Assembly (NCBI GenBank): GCA_016647705.1
Contig: CM028326.1
Coordinates: 23,699,901-23,763,900, forward strand
Direction: 5' to 3'
DNA: 64,000 nt
From: Eucommia ulmoides
Taxonomy: Eukaryota > Streptophyta > Magnoliopsida > Garryales > Eucommiaceae
Part shown: in pieces, positions 34,395 to 47,500 of the stretch
Layout of the letters: every line of letters starts with the position of its first letter
Position numbering within the stretch: position 1 is the first letter of the stretch
The notes under the pieces: model-generated
The model's database searches: none
What the model saw: only the letters and a program-made list of their open reading frames with translations
What the model was told of the DNA's origin: nothing
Program-made: the position numbers and the translations under genes

Positions 34395-35380
34395 ATTGCG
34401 AAGAGATATTGACACTAAAGATAGTAACCAGTTTTGTGCACAAACAAGAGACTTAACTATTTGAGGAGATAATAAACTACGAAATGGATAAAGTATGTAT
34501 CATCTCATACTAAACACAGACTCTAAAGCCAAAGTGGACACATGAACAACTAATACATTATGAGCAACACAAAACAACACTTTGTATCTACTACTATTAA
34601 CCTTCCACCAATCAATCTTCCTTATTTGTAGGAGATCTACTTATATCACTCATATCTTTTTCAAGAAAAAAAAGCATGGATCTAGGATCCTCATCGTCTA
34701 ATCTTTCAAATACCTTTTCAAACTTCTCAGCAATTTCCAATATTTTATAGGTGGAAATCCACCTTGTTGGCACATCAAGGCGTAAAAGACTCTTAAACTT
34801 AATTTTCAACATATTGACATATTTTAAGAAAGATTGGGGTTGATTAGGAGAAAATTTTATGTATCTTACTGTTCCACGAACCCTTTGAATAAAATCATCT
34901 AATTATTTTCATCCTTCCACCACTATTTAAAATGAGCACAACATCTCATATGTAAAACCTCGTGACCTAAGATTGTATATTTCCAAAAAAACATCTTCAC
35001 TATATTGCAAGAAATTGTGTATCAAGAAGGAATACTTGACCATTTCGGTTGCAAAATACTAAATCTTCTAAACCCATAACTTTTCACAAAATGTAAAATT
35101 TCATCAATTGTTATAATCTCTGCAAGAGCCAATCTAGTGGCCTCTTGACTAAAACTTAATTGCGGAAGTTGAACATCCTATTTTCCATCTTTTTTAGGTT
35201 TAAAACCTAATGTTGCTTGTTCCTTAAGTTGTTCTTTATATGGATATTTAGGACAATTTAGCAAGAGGTTGCTTAAACTACTTGTACCATAAATCTTTGA
35301 GTCAACACTATAAACTTTTTTACAATATTCGCACATTGAGATAGAAATCACGCCTTCTCCATCTATGAAAATCACTTTTT
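34395..35380 (-). pseudogene. hAT-family transposase relic (RICESLEEPER/DAYSLEEPER-like)
   Basis: Read on the - strand, the BED-type zinc finger comes first: CEYCKKVYSVDSKIYGTSSL ... NCPKYPYKEQ (about 35220-35340). Then QEATRLALAEIITIDEILHF and GFRRFSILQPKW (35040-35160), CCAHF (about 34930), FKSLLRLDVPTRWISTYKIL (34735-34795), and the C-terminal dimerisation region DWWKVNSSRYKVL ... VSTLALESVFSM (34490-34612). About 300-400 codons expected between the middle and the dimerisation region are missing, and there are frameshifts. No terminal inverted repeats were identified. Confidence 0.85.
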
Positions 35381-35814
35381 CCCCTCTCTCTCTCTCAGTA
35401 AGCTTTCTCCATCTATGGAATCCATAGTGTTTTTCCTATCTCCATCTATGAAAATCACGCATTCTTTCCTCACGCCTCCTATATTTATTGAAAACACGCT
35501 TCCCAGGAAAGAATTCTGACCCTAATTCTCCACAATTCGTGTCTAGTTCTCTCCTTCTCTTGATGTTGAGAAATAAACAAAACGACTTATGTTATTCGAT
35601 GATGTGTGTAAATTGTTTCTTTGAAGGTAATTTATCATTCATTTATTTTTGGATCTTGAATAATTTTTCATTTGATTCTCTTTATTTTACTTTAATTCTA
35701 TTTTTTTTCCACGCTTTTGAATGACTTTAATTCTCTTATTTTTGCTTTGAATATGTTTTTTTTTTTTTTATTATTATGATTCAGAATGCTGGGTGGCAAA
35801 AACAATATATGTCT

Positions 35815-36175
35815 AAAAAAATTGGGCTGATAGAAATGAAATTGCGACGGTGGATGAGTGGGAAGGCGAGAATAGATAAAATTAAGAATTAAACTATTAG
35901 AGAGAATTTAGATAGCACCCATCGAAGAGAAGATTAGAGAAAATATTTTATGATGGTTTGGACATGTGCATAGAAGACCCATAGAAGCACCAGTGAGAAA
36001 ATGTGATTTAGTTCAAGTGCAGGGGGCTACTAGAAGGAGAAGTGGACCTAAGAAAACGTAGGACGAGACTATTAGAATCAATTTGATGGCATTAAACCTA
36101 ACTGGGAGAATGACCCTTAATTGATCACTATGAGACGTAAACAGATTCATATAACCGACCTTACATAAGTAGGAC
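35815..36175 (+). pseudogene. RTE-type LINE relic (3' end of the RT protein)
   Basis: The translation, with a few stops and shifts, reads EMKLRRWMSGKARIDKIKN, TIRENLDIAPIEEKIRENIL, WFGHVHRRPIEAPVRKCDLV, RRRSGPKKT and DETIRINLMALNLTGRM. This matches the conserved C-terminal end of plant RTE-clade LINE proteins (LRWFGHV...RP...GRPKK.W). Only the 3' tail of the element remains. Confidence 0.8.
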
Positions 36176-36182
36176 AAGGGAT

Positions 36183-37438
36183 TGAGGTGGTGGTCTAGTG
36201 GTAGGCTTACTGTTAGACCTTAATAATGCTGGAGGACCAAACAGCACCGACTTGGTACGATTTGCTACTGGACATGGTGCATGCGGCACGGATGGGTTCG
36301 TTGGCAAAAAAGGCACCAGCTTGGTGCCTATCGATGGGCAGCAACGTTGTGGCACAATACCAGCGGGTGTTGGGCAGTGTGGAAGACCTCGGTGCGGTAC
36401 TGAGGCAAAATGGTGCAACGTAAGTGCAACGCTACGTTGTAAACGGTGCCTTGGACGCGGCAACATGCGTTGGAGGAACGGGGAGGCACTGGACCAAACT
36501 GTTGGGCAGGCGTTGGCAAAATGGTACGATGTTGGGCAACGGAGACACGTTGGTAGCGTCGACAGAGGATGCCGGAATTGAAGGTTTCGTGGGGAGTCAC
36601 GGGACGAACGGAAGACCTCGGTGTAGTACCGAGGCAAAATAGTACAACGTAGGCACAACGCTACGTTGTGGGCTGAGTCATGTAGAGGCATGATGCACCG
36701 TTGGGCGGCGGTGCATTCTGGTGCGAGAAATGAACACGGAACGTTGGCGATCGTTGGATGCAACGACACGTTCCGGCCATGCAGGCGGAGTGGCAAAACG
36801 TTAGAGGACGTCAGCTAATTTTAGGACGAGACAGCAACGGGTAGATGCTGGGATGGTGCAAAAACGCTGGAAGGATGCTGAGCTTTTGGTAAGCTGGTGG
36901 ACTGTTGGTTACCAGACGGTTCTAGGCAGTTTCTAGTGATTTTTGGTTGGTTTTCAGACAGGAAAATCGACTCCCAGGGTGCTGACACATGTCGGGACAG
37001 GTGTCATCTATGCAACTGGGGCTGTCAACTGCCGTTTTTGCTTATAAATTGTAACGTATGGTCTGTTTTTGAGAGGCTGAGTGAATGCCTGCGGATTTGC
37101 AGACTAGGTGTTATAATTGGTACCTTGTAACCCGAGTTATGTAATACAAGGTTGAGTTTTCCTGTAAATATATGTGTACCGTTGCGTAGGTGCGTTTCGG
37201 TAGTGTTTCGGTGTATTTCCGTTGTGTTACGTTGCATAGACGTGTGCGCGTTACAACCATGTCGGTGCACATTGCGTCGCAGGACATTCACGGGGTTACT
37301 AGTTGTCGGTGCAACTAGGCCACCACAGGATTGGATTTTTGGGTTGTAAAAATTCGACCATGTGACACTTACCATCTCCCCCTACAGTTGGTGTGGGGTT
37401 CGAATCCCACCGGGTGTGTGAGTAAAAAAAAAAAGTGA
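36183..37438 (+). mobile_element. tRNA-derived SINE, split by a solo LTR
   Basis: An A-box-like segment GTGGTCTAGTGGTAGG (36190-36205) lies left of the solo LTR. A B box GGGGTTCGAATCCCACC (37391-37407) followed by an A11 tract (about 37424-37434) lies right of it. Removing 36211-37368 and one CTTAC copy brings the boxes to about 35 bp apart, the usual Pol III promoter spacing. The SINE body is then about 95 bp, a short or 3'-truncated copy. Confidence 0.7.
36211..37368 (+). mobile_element. Solo LTR, 1158 bp, inside the SINE
   Basis: TG...CA ends (TGTTAGACC ... ATGTGACA) are flanked by a perfect 5-bp direct repeat CTTAC (36206-36210, 37369-37373). A TATA-like CTTATAAATT lies at 37041-37050. 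The first two thirds are GC-rich with an internal direct repeat (36382-36440 and 36611-36669, about 59 bp). Long ORFs on both strands here (for example 211 codons on the - strand) reflect GC content and show no domain. The superfamily is unknown. Confidence 0.8.
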
Positions 37439-37439
37439 G

Positions 37440-38527
37440 ACAAAAACTTAATTATTGTTATTGTTGTTGATTCAGATCCTGAAACTAAAGGAACATGAAC
37501 ACAAAAGTTTACATTTGTATAGTGTTCATGTTCTTGGATTTTGTTAATGTTACAACTCAAAGAAGAAATGAAAAAGGAAGGTTAAAGGGTTGTTTGTGAG
37601 AGAAGAAACAGTTCCCTTGAACTACAAAACAGAAGAAAATTCTTGGTCGAACTACACGAACTAAAGACATTAATGGAGTCGAACTAAAAATCGATTTCAA
37701 GTTCAATCCTTCTCCAAAATGGCATATGCCCAAATTTTAAGGATGGACGATATTTTATTTTGTAGATTCAACTAACACCTTAAAAAATCATTAAAATATA
37801 AATAAATCATAACAATCAATAAATTTGTTAAATTTAATTTAACTACACCAATTTTAAGTCATGGTCAATTATATATGACCTAATCAAATCAAAATATACA
37901 TCATGTGATTGATTAAGTATATTGCCCTCATGAAAATAGATCATTATCCACAACAAATATTTTTTCATCTGAAAATATTATTGTGATTGTCTCAAATTAT
38001 TTTGTTTAAATAATTACTAGAAATTCTTCATGTTCTAAAAAATAACGTACATTTTGCTATATGATTCAAATTTTAATTTGATTTTATGATTCAGTATCAC
38101 TATATTTTTCGATTTAAAATAATATCTTTAAGTACAATTACACGGTAACACGTAAACGTAAGTAGGATATGAAAGAACAATCCACTCAATTAGGTTAACT
38201 AGTATTTGAAACATCAAGTTATACACACAAATTTTCAGGATTAGTATTTACTGTGCATGAAACATGATCGATACAAATTACACCCATTACAGTGAGCCTA
38301 CTACTACTACAATTAGAAACATGACCTCCGACAAATCGCTTACAAATTTTTGGCACCCAGATGGAGGGAAACCGCCAAAAAAGCAAAAAATCTAGTTGGA
38401 GGAAGACCAAAAGTCCTATAAATCTACGTAATTCCCCAACTAAGCAACTTGCAAAAGAAACGAGCGCTCACTAGCATGTTATATAACCATGCTAGGTGTC
38501 GGATATGTGGACAATCTTTCTTTTGTT
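37440..38527. other. Region between the SINE and the MORC stop codon
   Basis: AT-rich, no ORF with recognisable features. The MORC 3' UTR should lie in the part next to 38527 (read on the - strand), but no poly(A) signal could be fixed. Confidence 0.45.
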
Positions 38528-41500
38528 TTAATTGATTCCACCCTTGATGTTCTCCTTTTCTAGCAACCTTAATTCAACCAGTAACCGAGCGTACTCACGC
38601 TGGGCCTGCTTGAGTTCAGTCCTAAGCCTGTTCACCTATACAAACAACAACAAAAAAGGAAACATTTTCAAACAATAATGATTCATTCATATTACTACAT
38701 GAAGATGGAACACTCATCGTAAAAAATAACAAATTCTAAACATCGCTTTTAGTTCCACCATACTCGCAAGCTCCACCATACTCGCACAGTTCCGATTCAA
38801 TTTCAGATAAGAGCACAAATAAACAGCAATATCGAATCAAAGGCTAAATCATATCATTTTGAAGTACCTTGAGATTAAGTTGTTCTTCCTTCTTCTCACA
38901 TTCCAAGCATCTGAAAGACGAAACAGTTCGTGTAAAATGCATATTCGTAAAATAAGCAAAACCACCCAAGTATAAGGACTCAGGAGTTCAAAAGATTTGG
39001 TAAATCAAGGACAAAGTTAAGCATTTAAAAATTTGGTTTTAGAATACTTACTGTGCATGAAGCTTCGTGTTTTCTTGCCTTAGGTTTACGGCCTCCAGAT
39101 TTTCCAAATGATTTCCAGTAGCAGCAGGCTATAATAGAACATGGGGGTTAAAAAAAAAAAAAAAAGCATTAGTCTTTATAGAGGTGATTCAACCTCACTC
39201 AACTTAAAAATAAAGGGGTAACTTCAATTTATCCAGCGGATTTAGACCCAATTTCATTTTAGTCCCCTATACTTTGAAAATAGTCACTTTACCTCCTTAC
39301 ACTTTGGACTAAAGTGAAAACGTAACTTTTTTGTTAAATGTAACAGAATTGGCAAAATACTAAAATACTACACATACCAGATCCTTAATTTTAGAAAATA
39401 AATTGGCTACTAAAACGAAATCCCTTTTGAATGATGATCTATATAAGCAAGCACGAATTCGTCTCAGAAAATACCATAATGTAGAATCTAGAATTTGAAA
39501 AAATATTAAGATTTGACACCCAAATCCCTTACTCCCTTTCTAAAGAAATCCTTAATTTACATGAATCTCAAATTTTTAAAACATAGAATTGGTCTCATTT
39601 TTTTATCCGTTTTTAATAATCTCTATATGCTTTCCTATGTTTCAAGGGCTGAAGAATCCAAATTTTCAATCAATTTTGACATGAAAATTTGTATCAAATC
39701 AATTTCTTTTAAAGACTCCATTGTATTATTTTTTTAAAACGTACCTACAATTTCAAAATTGATCGAAAAATTGAATTCTTTACCATTAGTATCAAATCTT
39801 AATGTTTTTACTACATTCTTGATTCCAAGTTGTAGTACTCTCAGAGACGAACAAGTGCATATATAGATCATCCAAAACAAATTTCTTTTGAGTAATCAAT
39901 TTGCGTTCCAAAGTTAAATATCTCTTATACTTCCGAGGCATTTCTGTCTTTTTTGTCAATTTCGTCAAATTTCATAGAAAAACTAACTTTCGCACTTCAC
40001 TCCAAAGTGTAAGGAGGTAAATTGCCTATTCATAAGTTTGACGAGGTAAATAGTGAAAAATGGTCTAAAAACTGCAATTATGCAAAAATTAAATATATAG
40101 TTACAAATTGATGACAAGGAACCAACAGACTGATGATTTGCTAGGATCATAATAAAGCGAACACAAAAAAAGTGTGACGTGTGCATAAAATGTTGGCTAT
40201 ATCTCATGATGTCTATCAGCCACATAGGATGGCAAAGGGTCACTCAAAAGGACACGGGAATTTCCAACAGTTGCAGAAAACACCTCATAAGAAGTTTCTG
40301 ACGGGAGGAGGAACTTTGAATCGGTGATTCCAACCAAGGGTGCTTGTGTACAATAAATGAAGTTTGAACCCGGAAGGGAGGATAGTTAGGGAAATCTAAA
40401 TACCTAATGTTTGCGGCACACACAATGTGCGCAATTTGTAGAAATTGTAAGATAAACTAGAGATAATTAAGTAATAGGGGCACTGTAGAGTATATAGACA
40501 TTTCACATGTTGCACCAAAACAATAACCACCAGCAAACCTCTGCGCTTCCTTTATGTATAGTATAGACAATAGACAGGAAAAACCAATAAACAGATAGAC
40601 CCAAAGTTTCGACCTGCATGTTATGTGTTAGTCCGGTATCACTTGCCCGCACTCCTATTACTGCCTTACGTTTTACATTTTCAGGTTCTGCTGGAAGATC
40701 ATGGTCCTTCCTCTTCAAATGCGACACTACACAAGCACAAGACATCACAAGGACATACACAGAGAACTTCAAGATGAACAGGAAAAAAAGAAAAAGAAAA
40801 AGATAAAACAAAATCTTACTTGAATGGGAGTTTCTTTGGGAATTAAGCATTGGCTGCCCTGGTTTCCTTACTAAAAAAATGGAATTAGGAGCAGAATTGT
40901 GAACGTATGCTCCGGCAGGAGCTGGTTTTTCGTTATAGACGGCTTTGGAGCTTCTACTCAACAAAACAGGGTCGAGTGTGCCATGATGTTGTCTGGAATC
41001 AGTTGAACCTTGAGGAGTGAATGGTGCCCGAGGTTTTCTAACCTGGTAGTACCCAATGAGTCCACAATGGTAGTCCCTGCCAAAACCCTTGTTTCCGCAC
41101 CATTAGGGAGAAAATGAAGCTAAGTAAGGTAAAATCTTTAGTGTGTTTCTGTTCCAAAATTAATATTTTTGCTCCAAAAACTTGGACCAGGAAAAATGAG
41201 GGAACAAAAAAACTTAATTTTGTTATGATCCTAGAAAATTTTCTAAAAATGGGAACATAAGAAAATCAGTTCATCTATTCCCACATTTTTGTTTCTATTC
41301 TAGATTCAAGGAACATGAATAGAAATCTGAAACAGAACCACTAAAATAGGTCAGCTACCAATAAAACGCAGCTTTTTGTTACACCCATATTATTCCAAAG
41401 GAAGCTTTGACGTGCCCTCATTTCGAGAGAGAGAAAGAGAGAGCACAAAAAAGTTGAGGTGAATCTTTATAAATTCACACAAATACATGTTCTTCCATTT

Positions 41501-44500
41501 TCTGAAAATATCTAGATTCTTTGAATGCGCATGTACATAAACAAACAAAAAGGATCAGCAATCAGAAGTACATTTATTCGGAGTTGGGAGACAAGCATGA
41601 AAATAAAATTGCTTTTGTGAATTTAAAAGAACGAGAAAAAAAATTACCAGTATTCCCATGTCATTTCCTTCAAGCGGGCTTCAAGCTTTTGAAATACAGG
41701 AGTTTTCTCAAAATCTTGCTTATTGTGAGTAGGCTCAACAAAATTCGCTTCTAGGACACCTGCGAAAAGATAAGAAGTAAAAACATTAGACTATCTGGAT
41801 GCATTTAGGATAACAAATCCAACCAAAAATAGGTGTTTTGGAGGTCTCTCACCAACAACCCCTCGACCCCTGCTGCGAGAGTAGTTTACAACGTGCCAAA
41901 ATGGCTGCAAGGGAAGATATTTATAGAAAGATGTAAGATCACAAGATAAGTGTTGACATAAACACTAGCGACAGAATGTCGATTGACCAAAAAAAGGGGG
42001 GAACAAAGTATTTCAAAGCCAATAATAACAAATTTCAGGTTAATAGGGCAGAAACCAGAAAGCAGGAGAGACCAGAAGAAATAAGAGCGTCAGGGTACAC
42101 AGTGTATGCAGCCTCTCATGCCAAAAGGGGAAAAAGAAAATCTATCAACGAACTACCACAACGCACTTCCTTAGTCAACTAACCATTCTTTTTTATATAA
42201 CTTGTTTCCTATCAACAAACTACCAAAATTATGCCCACAACCCTCTCAACTAACCATTACTTGAGAGTAGAATTAGAAACAAGTGAAAATTTGAGCAGAA
42301 CATCATATGTCCACACCCTGCAAAGGAACCATCTTCTAAAATAAGGCACCACCAATTGGCAACCACTGTTTCCCCCAACCAACACCAAAGCAGCACCCCT
42401 TTCTTCTCCAACGAACCAATCGTCAGTCGACCACCACAAAGGTTCACAACTGTGAGCCGCCACCCCTTCAAGATACAATGGCCCAAAACATAATCACTAC
42501 CCTACCACTGCCAGCTCATCTCTATTAACTCAACCAACAGCTCAACAGGTGCCACCACCAACATTGGCCACCTCTGACCACCAATTGACAACCCAAAAGC
42601 TTCTCCCAACAGCCAGCACCAACCACTATTCTTAACACACATCACACCTCAATATCCACCATCAACATTCTCAGCTTCCCAACTACACGAACACCCTTGA
42701 CATCCAACAATCACTGCCACCCACAACAAGCAACATCAGAGCCACTATCTTCAGCCATCTCCCAATAAACAGGGTTATGGTAAAGCCTTCGGTTCTCCTC
42801 ACCGTTTGATGTAGCTAGGAATGCAGATGTCCTAGGTCACTTTTTCAAGCAGCCATCTCCCAATAAACAGGGTTATGGTAAAGCCTTCGGTTCTCCTCAC
42901 TGTTTGCTGTAGCTAGGAATGGAGATGTACTAGGTCACTTTTTCAAGCATTCTTTCATGTATTTGTTATGTTTTTTCGTGGAAGAATTGTCTTCCTGTGG
43001 GAAGCTCTGATTTTCCTAGGTCAACTTAAATCTCCTCGTGATTCTAATGGGTTAGCACCACTTGCATCTCTTTTTCTTTAATATATATTACCACTTGCCT
43101 AGACCAAAAAAATAAAAAATAAAAAAGAGGAAAGAGTGTGAAATTCAATGAAATTTTTTTGAATAGAACTAGTCACCAATATTAAACGGTTCTTGTGGTA
43201 GACATTGAAGCCATGGATATCAACATGAGGGGCTTCCTTTAGGAACCCAATAGTCGTGATGACTTTACCCTGCATGATTAAAAAAAATAAAAGTGAAGCA
43301 ATTGATATTTACCAAATGCAGTAAATATACCGCGTGCGCATAAATAGTAAAACCACATTAAATTTGTGAAGTCATATATATATTATTCAACAGAATAATG
43401 CGATTAAGAGCAGGTACATATCAGGGTGGAGAAATGCAATATTATGGATACAAATGTTCTATTGTACAAGCTCAGGTGATATGATTTTATTTGGTACACA
43501 AGGACTTACTGCAAATCCAGTGCTGATTCATTAGATTACCACTCCAATCCTACCACGTCTATTGGTCCATATGGAGAGAACTTGTGCCAACATTTTGCAC
43601 TCATAAATAGGAGCTAGCTCTATGGGATTACAATCTCTCGCCCATTTGGTTTCTTTCATTTAGTGTTTAACATATAATAATTGAAAGACTGCACTACTTT
43701 AAAACTTCTGAAAAATATCTAGAACTAGTAAAACATCTAATATATTGTATAAGAACTTCTAAAAATATCTAGAACTAGTGAAACGTCAAATATTTGTAAG
43801 AACTGACTGATACTAATGGATAAATATATACAAATATACATATAAGATTTTAGAATGTGACTTGACATGTTCGTATTATATACACATACATATAAGATTT
43901 TAGAATGTAACTTGACATGTTCTTATATTCCTTCCATGCCAACCTCATGTTTAAGTAGGAAGAATAAACCACAAGCAAAACAATTAACAGAAAAAAAGAA
44001 AAAAAAGAAGGAACTTAAAAACAGATACTTCCAGAAAATCTTCTTGAAGGTGTCCCGACAGCTAACAGAACAGCAAATCAACAAGCTCATAAAGAAAAGG
44101 AAAAAGACAAATCTGAAACAAGTTTACCACTACATGAAATGCAACAGCTCAACAAATTTGTACTTATGTATTCTTCAACAACAAGCAAGACAAATCATGA
44201 GTTTATGCCATGCTACCTCAACAGATCCACAACTTTGAGGTTTATACAAGATGAATTCTGGAAATTTGAGATCATTTGCAATATTATGGTACTCAACTAC
44301 ACATCCGCGCAATACTATGCAAAACGTTTCAGGTATCCTCAAGTACAAGACGGACAAGTATGCCTGTAGGGCAATAAAGAAGCCAAACTTAGCAAGAATC
44401 AATTCCAAACATGCACACACAAAAAATTTATATAAAATAATCTATTAAACTTAGAAGGCCAAAAAATTACTCTAAGAGAATAGCGGAGACGGTTGGCAAG

Positions 44501-47500
44501 ATGTTGATAACTTAATTGCATCCGTGATCCACCTCTCTCAACATTGTCCCCAGCAATAAGAATATCCTGAAACCATGGTGCCAAAAAAATAAAAAATAAA
44601 TTTAAGACAACTTCATTAGATATAGATGATAACCTAATGAGAAGGGAAAAAAAAATGGGAAAAAGATCCTGAACCTAACCTGAGCATCTGACTCAAAATC
44701 CAGCTCCATTTTACCCTCATCAATTAACCATAAATTGTAGATGATGACTTTTGTACCATGATGGCTAATGTCATCGAACTGCGAGCAAAGAAACGAACCC
44801 GTGAAATGTTAATACAATAAGAGAGTTCGGAAAAATAGAAATATTAATGCAGTGATGGAAGTGAAGAAATGTGTTGCATTAAAATTTTGCCGTTTATAGT
44901 TTGGGGCAACGATACAATACAATTAGCAAGGCACAGGGATCTTGTTTCAGCCACCAGGTTGCTTTTATCACAGCCCATGATCTAAACAGGTAAAATCTTA
45001 GCAATAGTTTGGGCACAGGATCCCCCAAGAAAATAATCTTATGGGCTTTCATTAACCTTGACATCTGAAAACATTACATGAAATTCGAATGTCAAACTAA
45101 TCAGTTTCCACTTCAAATTTAAAAGTCAGATTTCAGACCGATCAAATTCCATCGCAAATGTATACAAAAGATCTCATAACCCATTATGTCACTAAGAAAA
45201 AACAAAATATCCATCAACTAAAGTTAAATAAGAACATTAAATCACCAAACCAGAATTCACATAATTCTCTAGAACCCTAGAAAACACAGTAAAATGGTAC
45301 AATCATTCCAAAACACAGTACACTTTTTTGAGGAACAATTTGGTAATCAAATTTCTTTTACATGATTACATCAAAATATGACCAAACCACACAAGTGAAA
45401 CTAGTGGAGAATTCATTTCTTTCTCATGAATAGGGAATATATATGTAAAAAAAAAAAAAAGACAAACCAATGCACGAAGGCTTCCACCATTGCGGGATCT
45501 GGGGAGAGTTAGATGTACGCAACCTCACCCTTTATACAAAGAGGTTGTTTCCAAGATTTGAACCCAGGAACTCCACTATTTTACCAAGACTCACCCTCAA
45601 TAGGAAATATATATGTGATATTTGGAAAACTTAACCTTATTTATTGTATTACATATCCTAAGTAATTAATTATTATATATAGGAGTAAGATTTTGTGTTT
45701 CATGAGGATGACTCAGGTTCAAACCAAGTCGAAGTCAAGTTTGTTTTCCCTCTTCACCCAGCTCAATCCAAAGCACAAGAAAGCACAGCGAACTTTGAGT
45801 TGAGAAGGCAAGCCATGGATTCCCACCTTAAGTTGCACCCTTCTCTGGGCATTACATCATACATTCAGACAGATCAGCCACAGTCAACTGTAATTGAAGT
45901 CTAGGCCAAGTTAATTACATCTGCTCTTATACCAAGTCGCCAAAAGCTGCCTTACATGACATGATCCGAGGTAAGTTTGACCTCAACTAAGCAACTAATT
46001 TTAGTCCAAAGTGAATATGCACATATGATACTATTTCAAAATTAATGAGATTGGCATTCCTACTTTTTTAGGTGTTGCTTCACCAAGGTCCCATGCTTGA
46101 GTCAACATTAGGGTGATGAAATTCCAAAGGGGCCACTGGCCACATGGAGGGGTGACTTATTGGTTCCATGTTTAGAGCCAATTTTTCATGGGCCCTTGAT
46201 TTATACTCCAAGGATGGATCGCTATGAGGCCTGCCTTGGAAGGTCACCCAATAACCGGTTGTAGAAAAACATATACTAACAAGTAACAAATATGACAATA
46301 GTGGAACAATTTCTGAATGGCCACAGCAGGCTAGGATGAACAAGACAGATATATTACTCTTGACAAAAAGGGGAAAAAAGAAAAAGCAAGAGCTTTAGAT
46401 GTCAGAACTTACTTGCTTCAGGAGTTCTGCTTCTGTTGAATATGGAGACCACTGCAACAACATTGAAAGATTGGACATAAAATGTTCTTTACTATATTGA
46501 CTCAGGATATCAAATGACCTAGTTGATTCATTGAACTCATAATCAACCTGCAAAACATATTAAAAATGGAGATCTTAAACCTTGGAGTGATAGTAATAGC
46601 AGGGACTGAGAGATTAAAGCTTGGAATGATAGCAATTTATGTAAGTTCAGAATCTAAATAACAAAAAGGGGTTCTCTGGTCGGGGTTTCAATGGACAAAA
46701 CAACTTTTTCAGTAATAGTAAAGTATTGAGATTAGATAGTCTTCAAGTTTCAGAACGACATGTAAAATTGGCATGTGTCTATGGTTAGAGACCATAGAGT
46801 CCATCAGGATTCCTTTTCTTTTTTTTTTAAAAAAAAAAAAAAAGAAAGAAATTTATAAATCACAAAGAGGAGGAATTAAAGACCTCCTGAATTACAAGAT
46901 TTAGTTTTTCTAAAGCTAGAAAATCCAGAAAAATCAAGCTTTAAGCATCCTCCAACAGTTTGCGGAACATCAGCAATATTAGAAGAAAACAGGTTATTTC
47001 CAGCACTAGCACGCTTAGAAAGGCCATCAGCTGAGTAATTAGCTTCTCTGAACACATGATGGATGGGAAAGTCACCATTACCCCTAAAAATAATGATTTC
47101 AGAGATGAATGGATAGACCTTCCATGGGATTGTAACCTTTTGAAGCACCATATCAACAAGGTTCTTACTGTCCACCTTCAAAACAGTCTTGAGCCAATTT
47201 TTTGAAATGCAAATTTTAAGACCCTGCCAAAGAGCAAAAACTTATGCAAACATATTGGATTGAATGCCTAAAGGAGTGGCAAAGGCAAAGAGCATCATCC
47301 CCTCATGGTTTCTGATCACCCCACCAACACCAGAAAGCCCAGGATTACCAATGGAGCTGCCATCAGTGTTGAGCTTGAAATATCCAAGGACAGGCTTGAT
47401 CCATTTGAGTAGAACAAACTTGAATGAATGAACCTGCTTTTTAGAATTAGATTGGATAGTGAAATCCAACCTTCTAATAACAGCAAGGAAGAAAAGAGCA

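Noticed and set aside
36161..36796. 211-codon open frame on the - strand
   Set aside because: It lies inside the GC-rich solo LTR, overlaps other open frames on both strands, and shows no domain or splice context.
46080..46343. 87-codon open frame on the - strand
   Set aside because: It lies in a MORC intron, has no domain, and is not needed for the MORC frame, which splices from 46413 to 44778.
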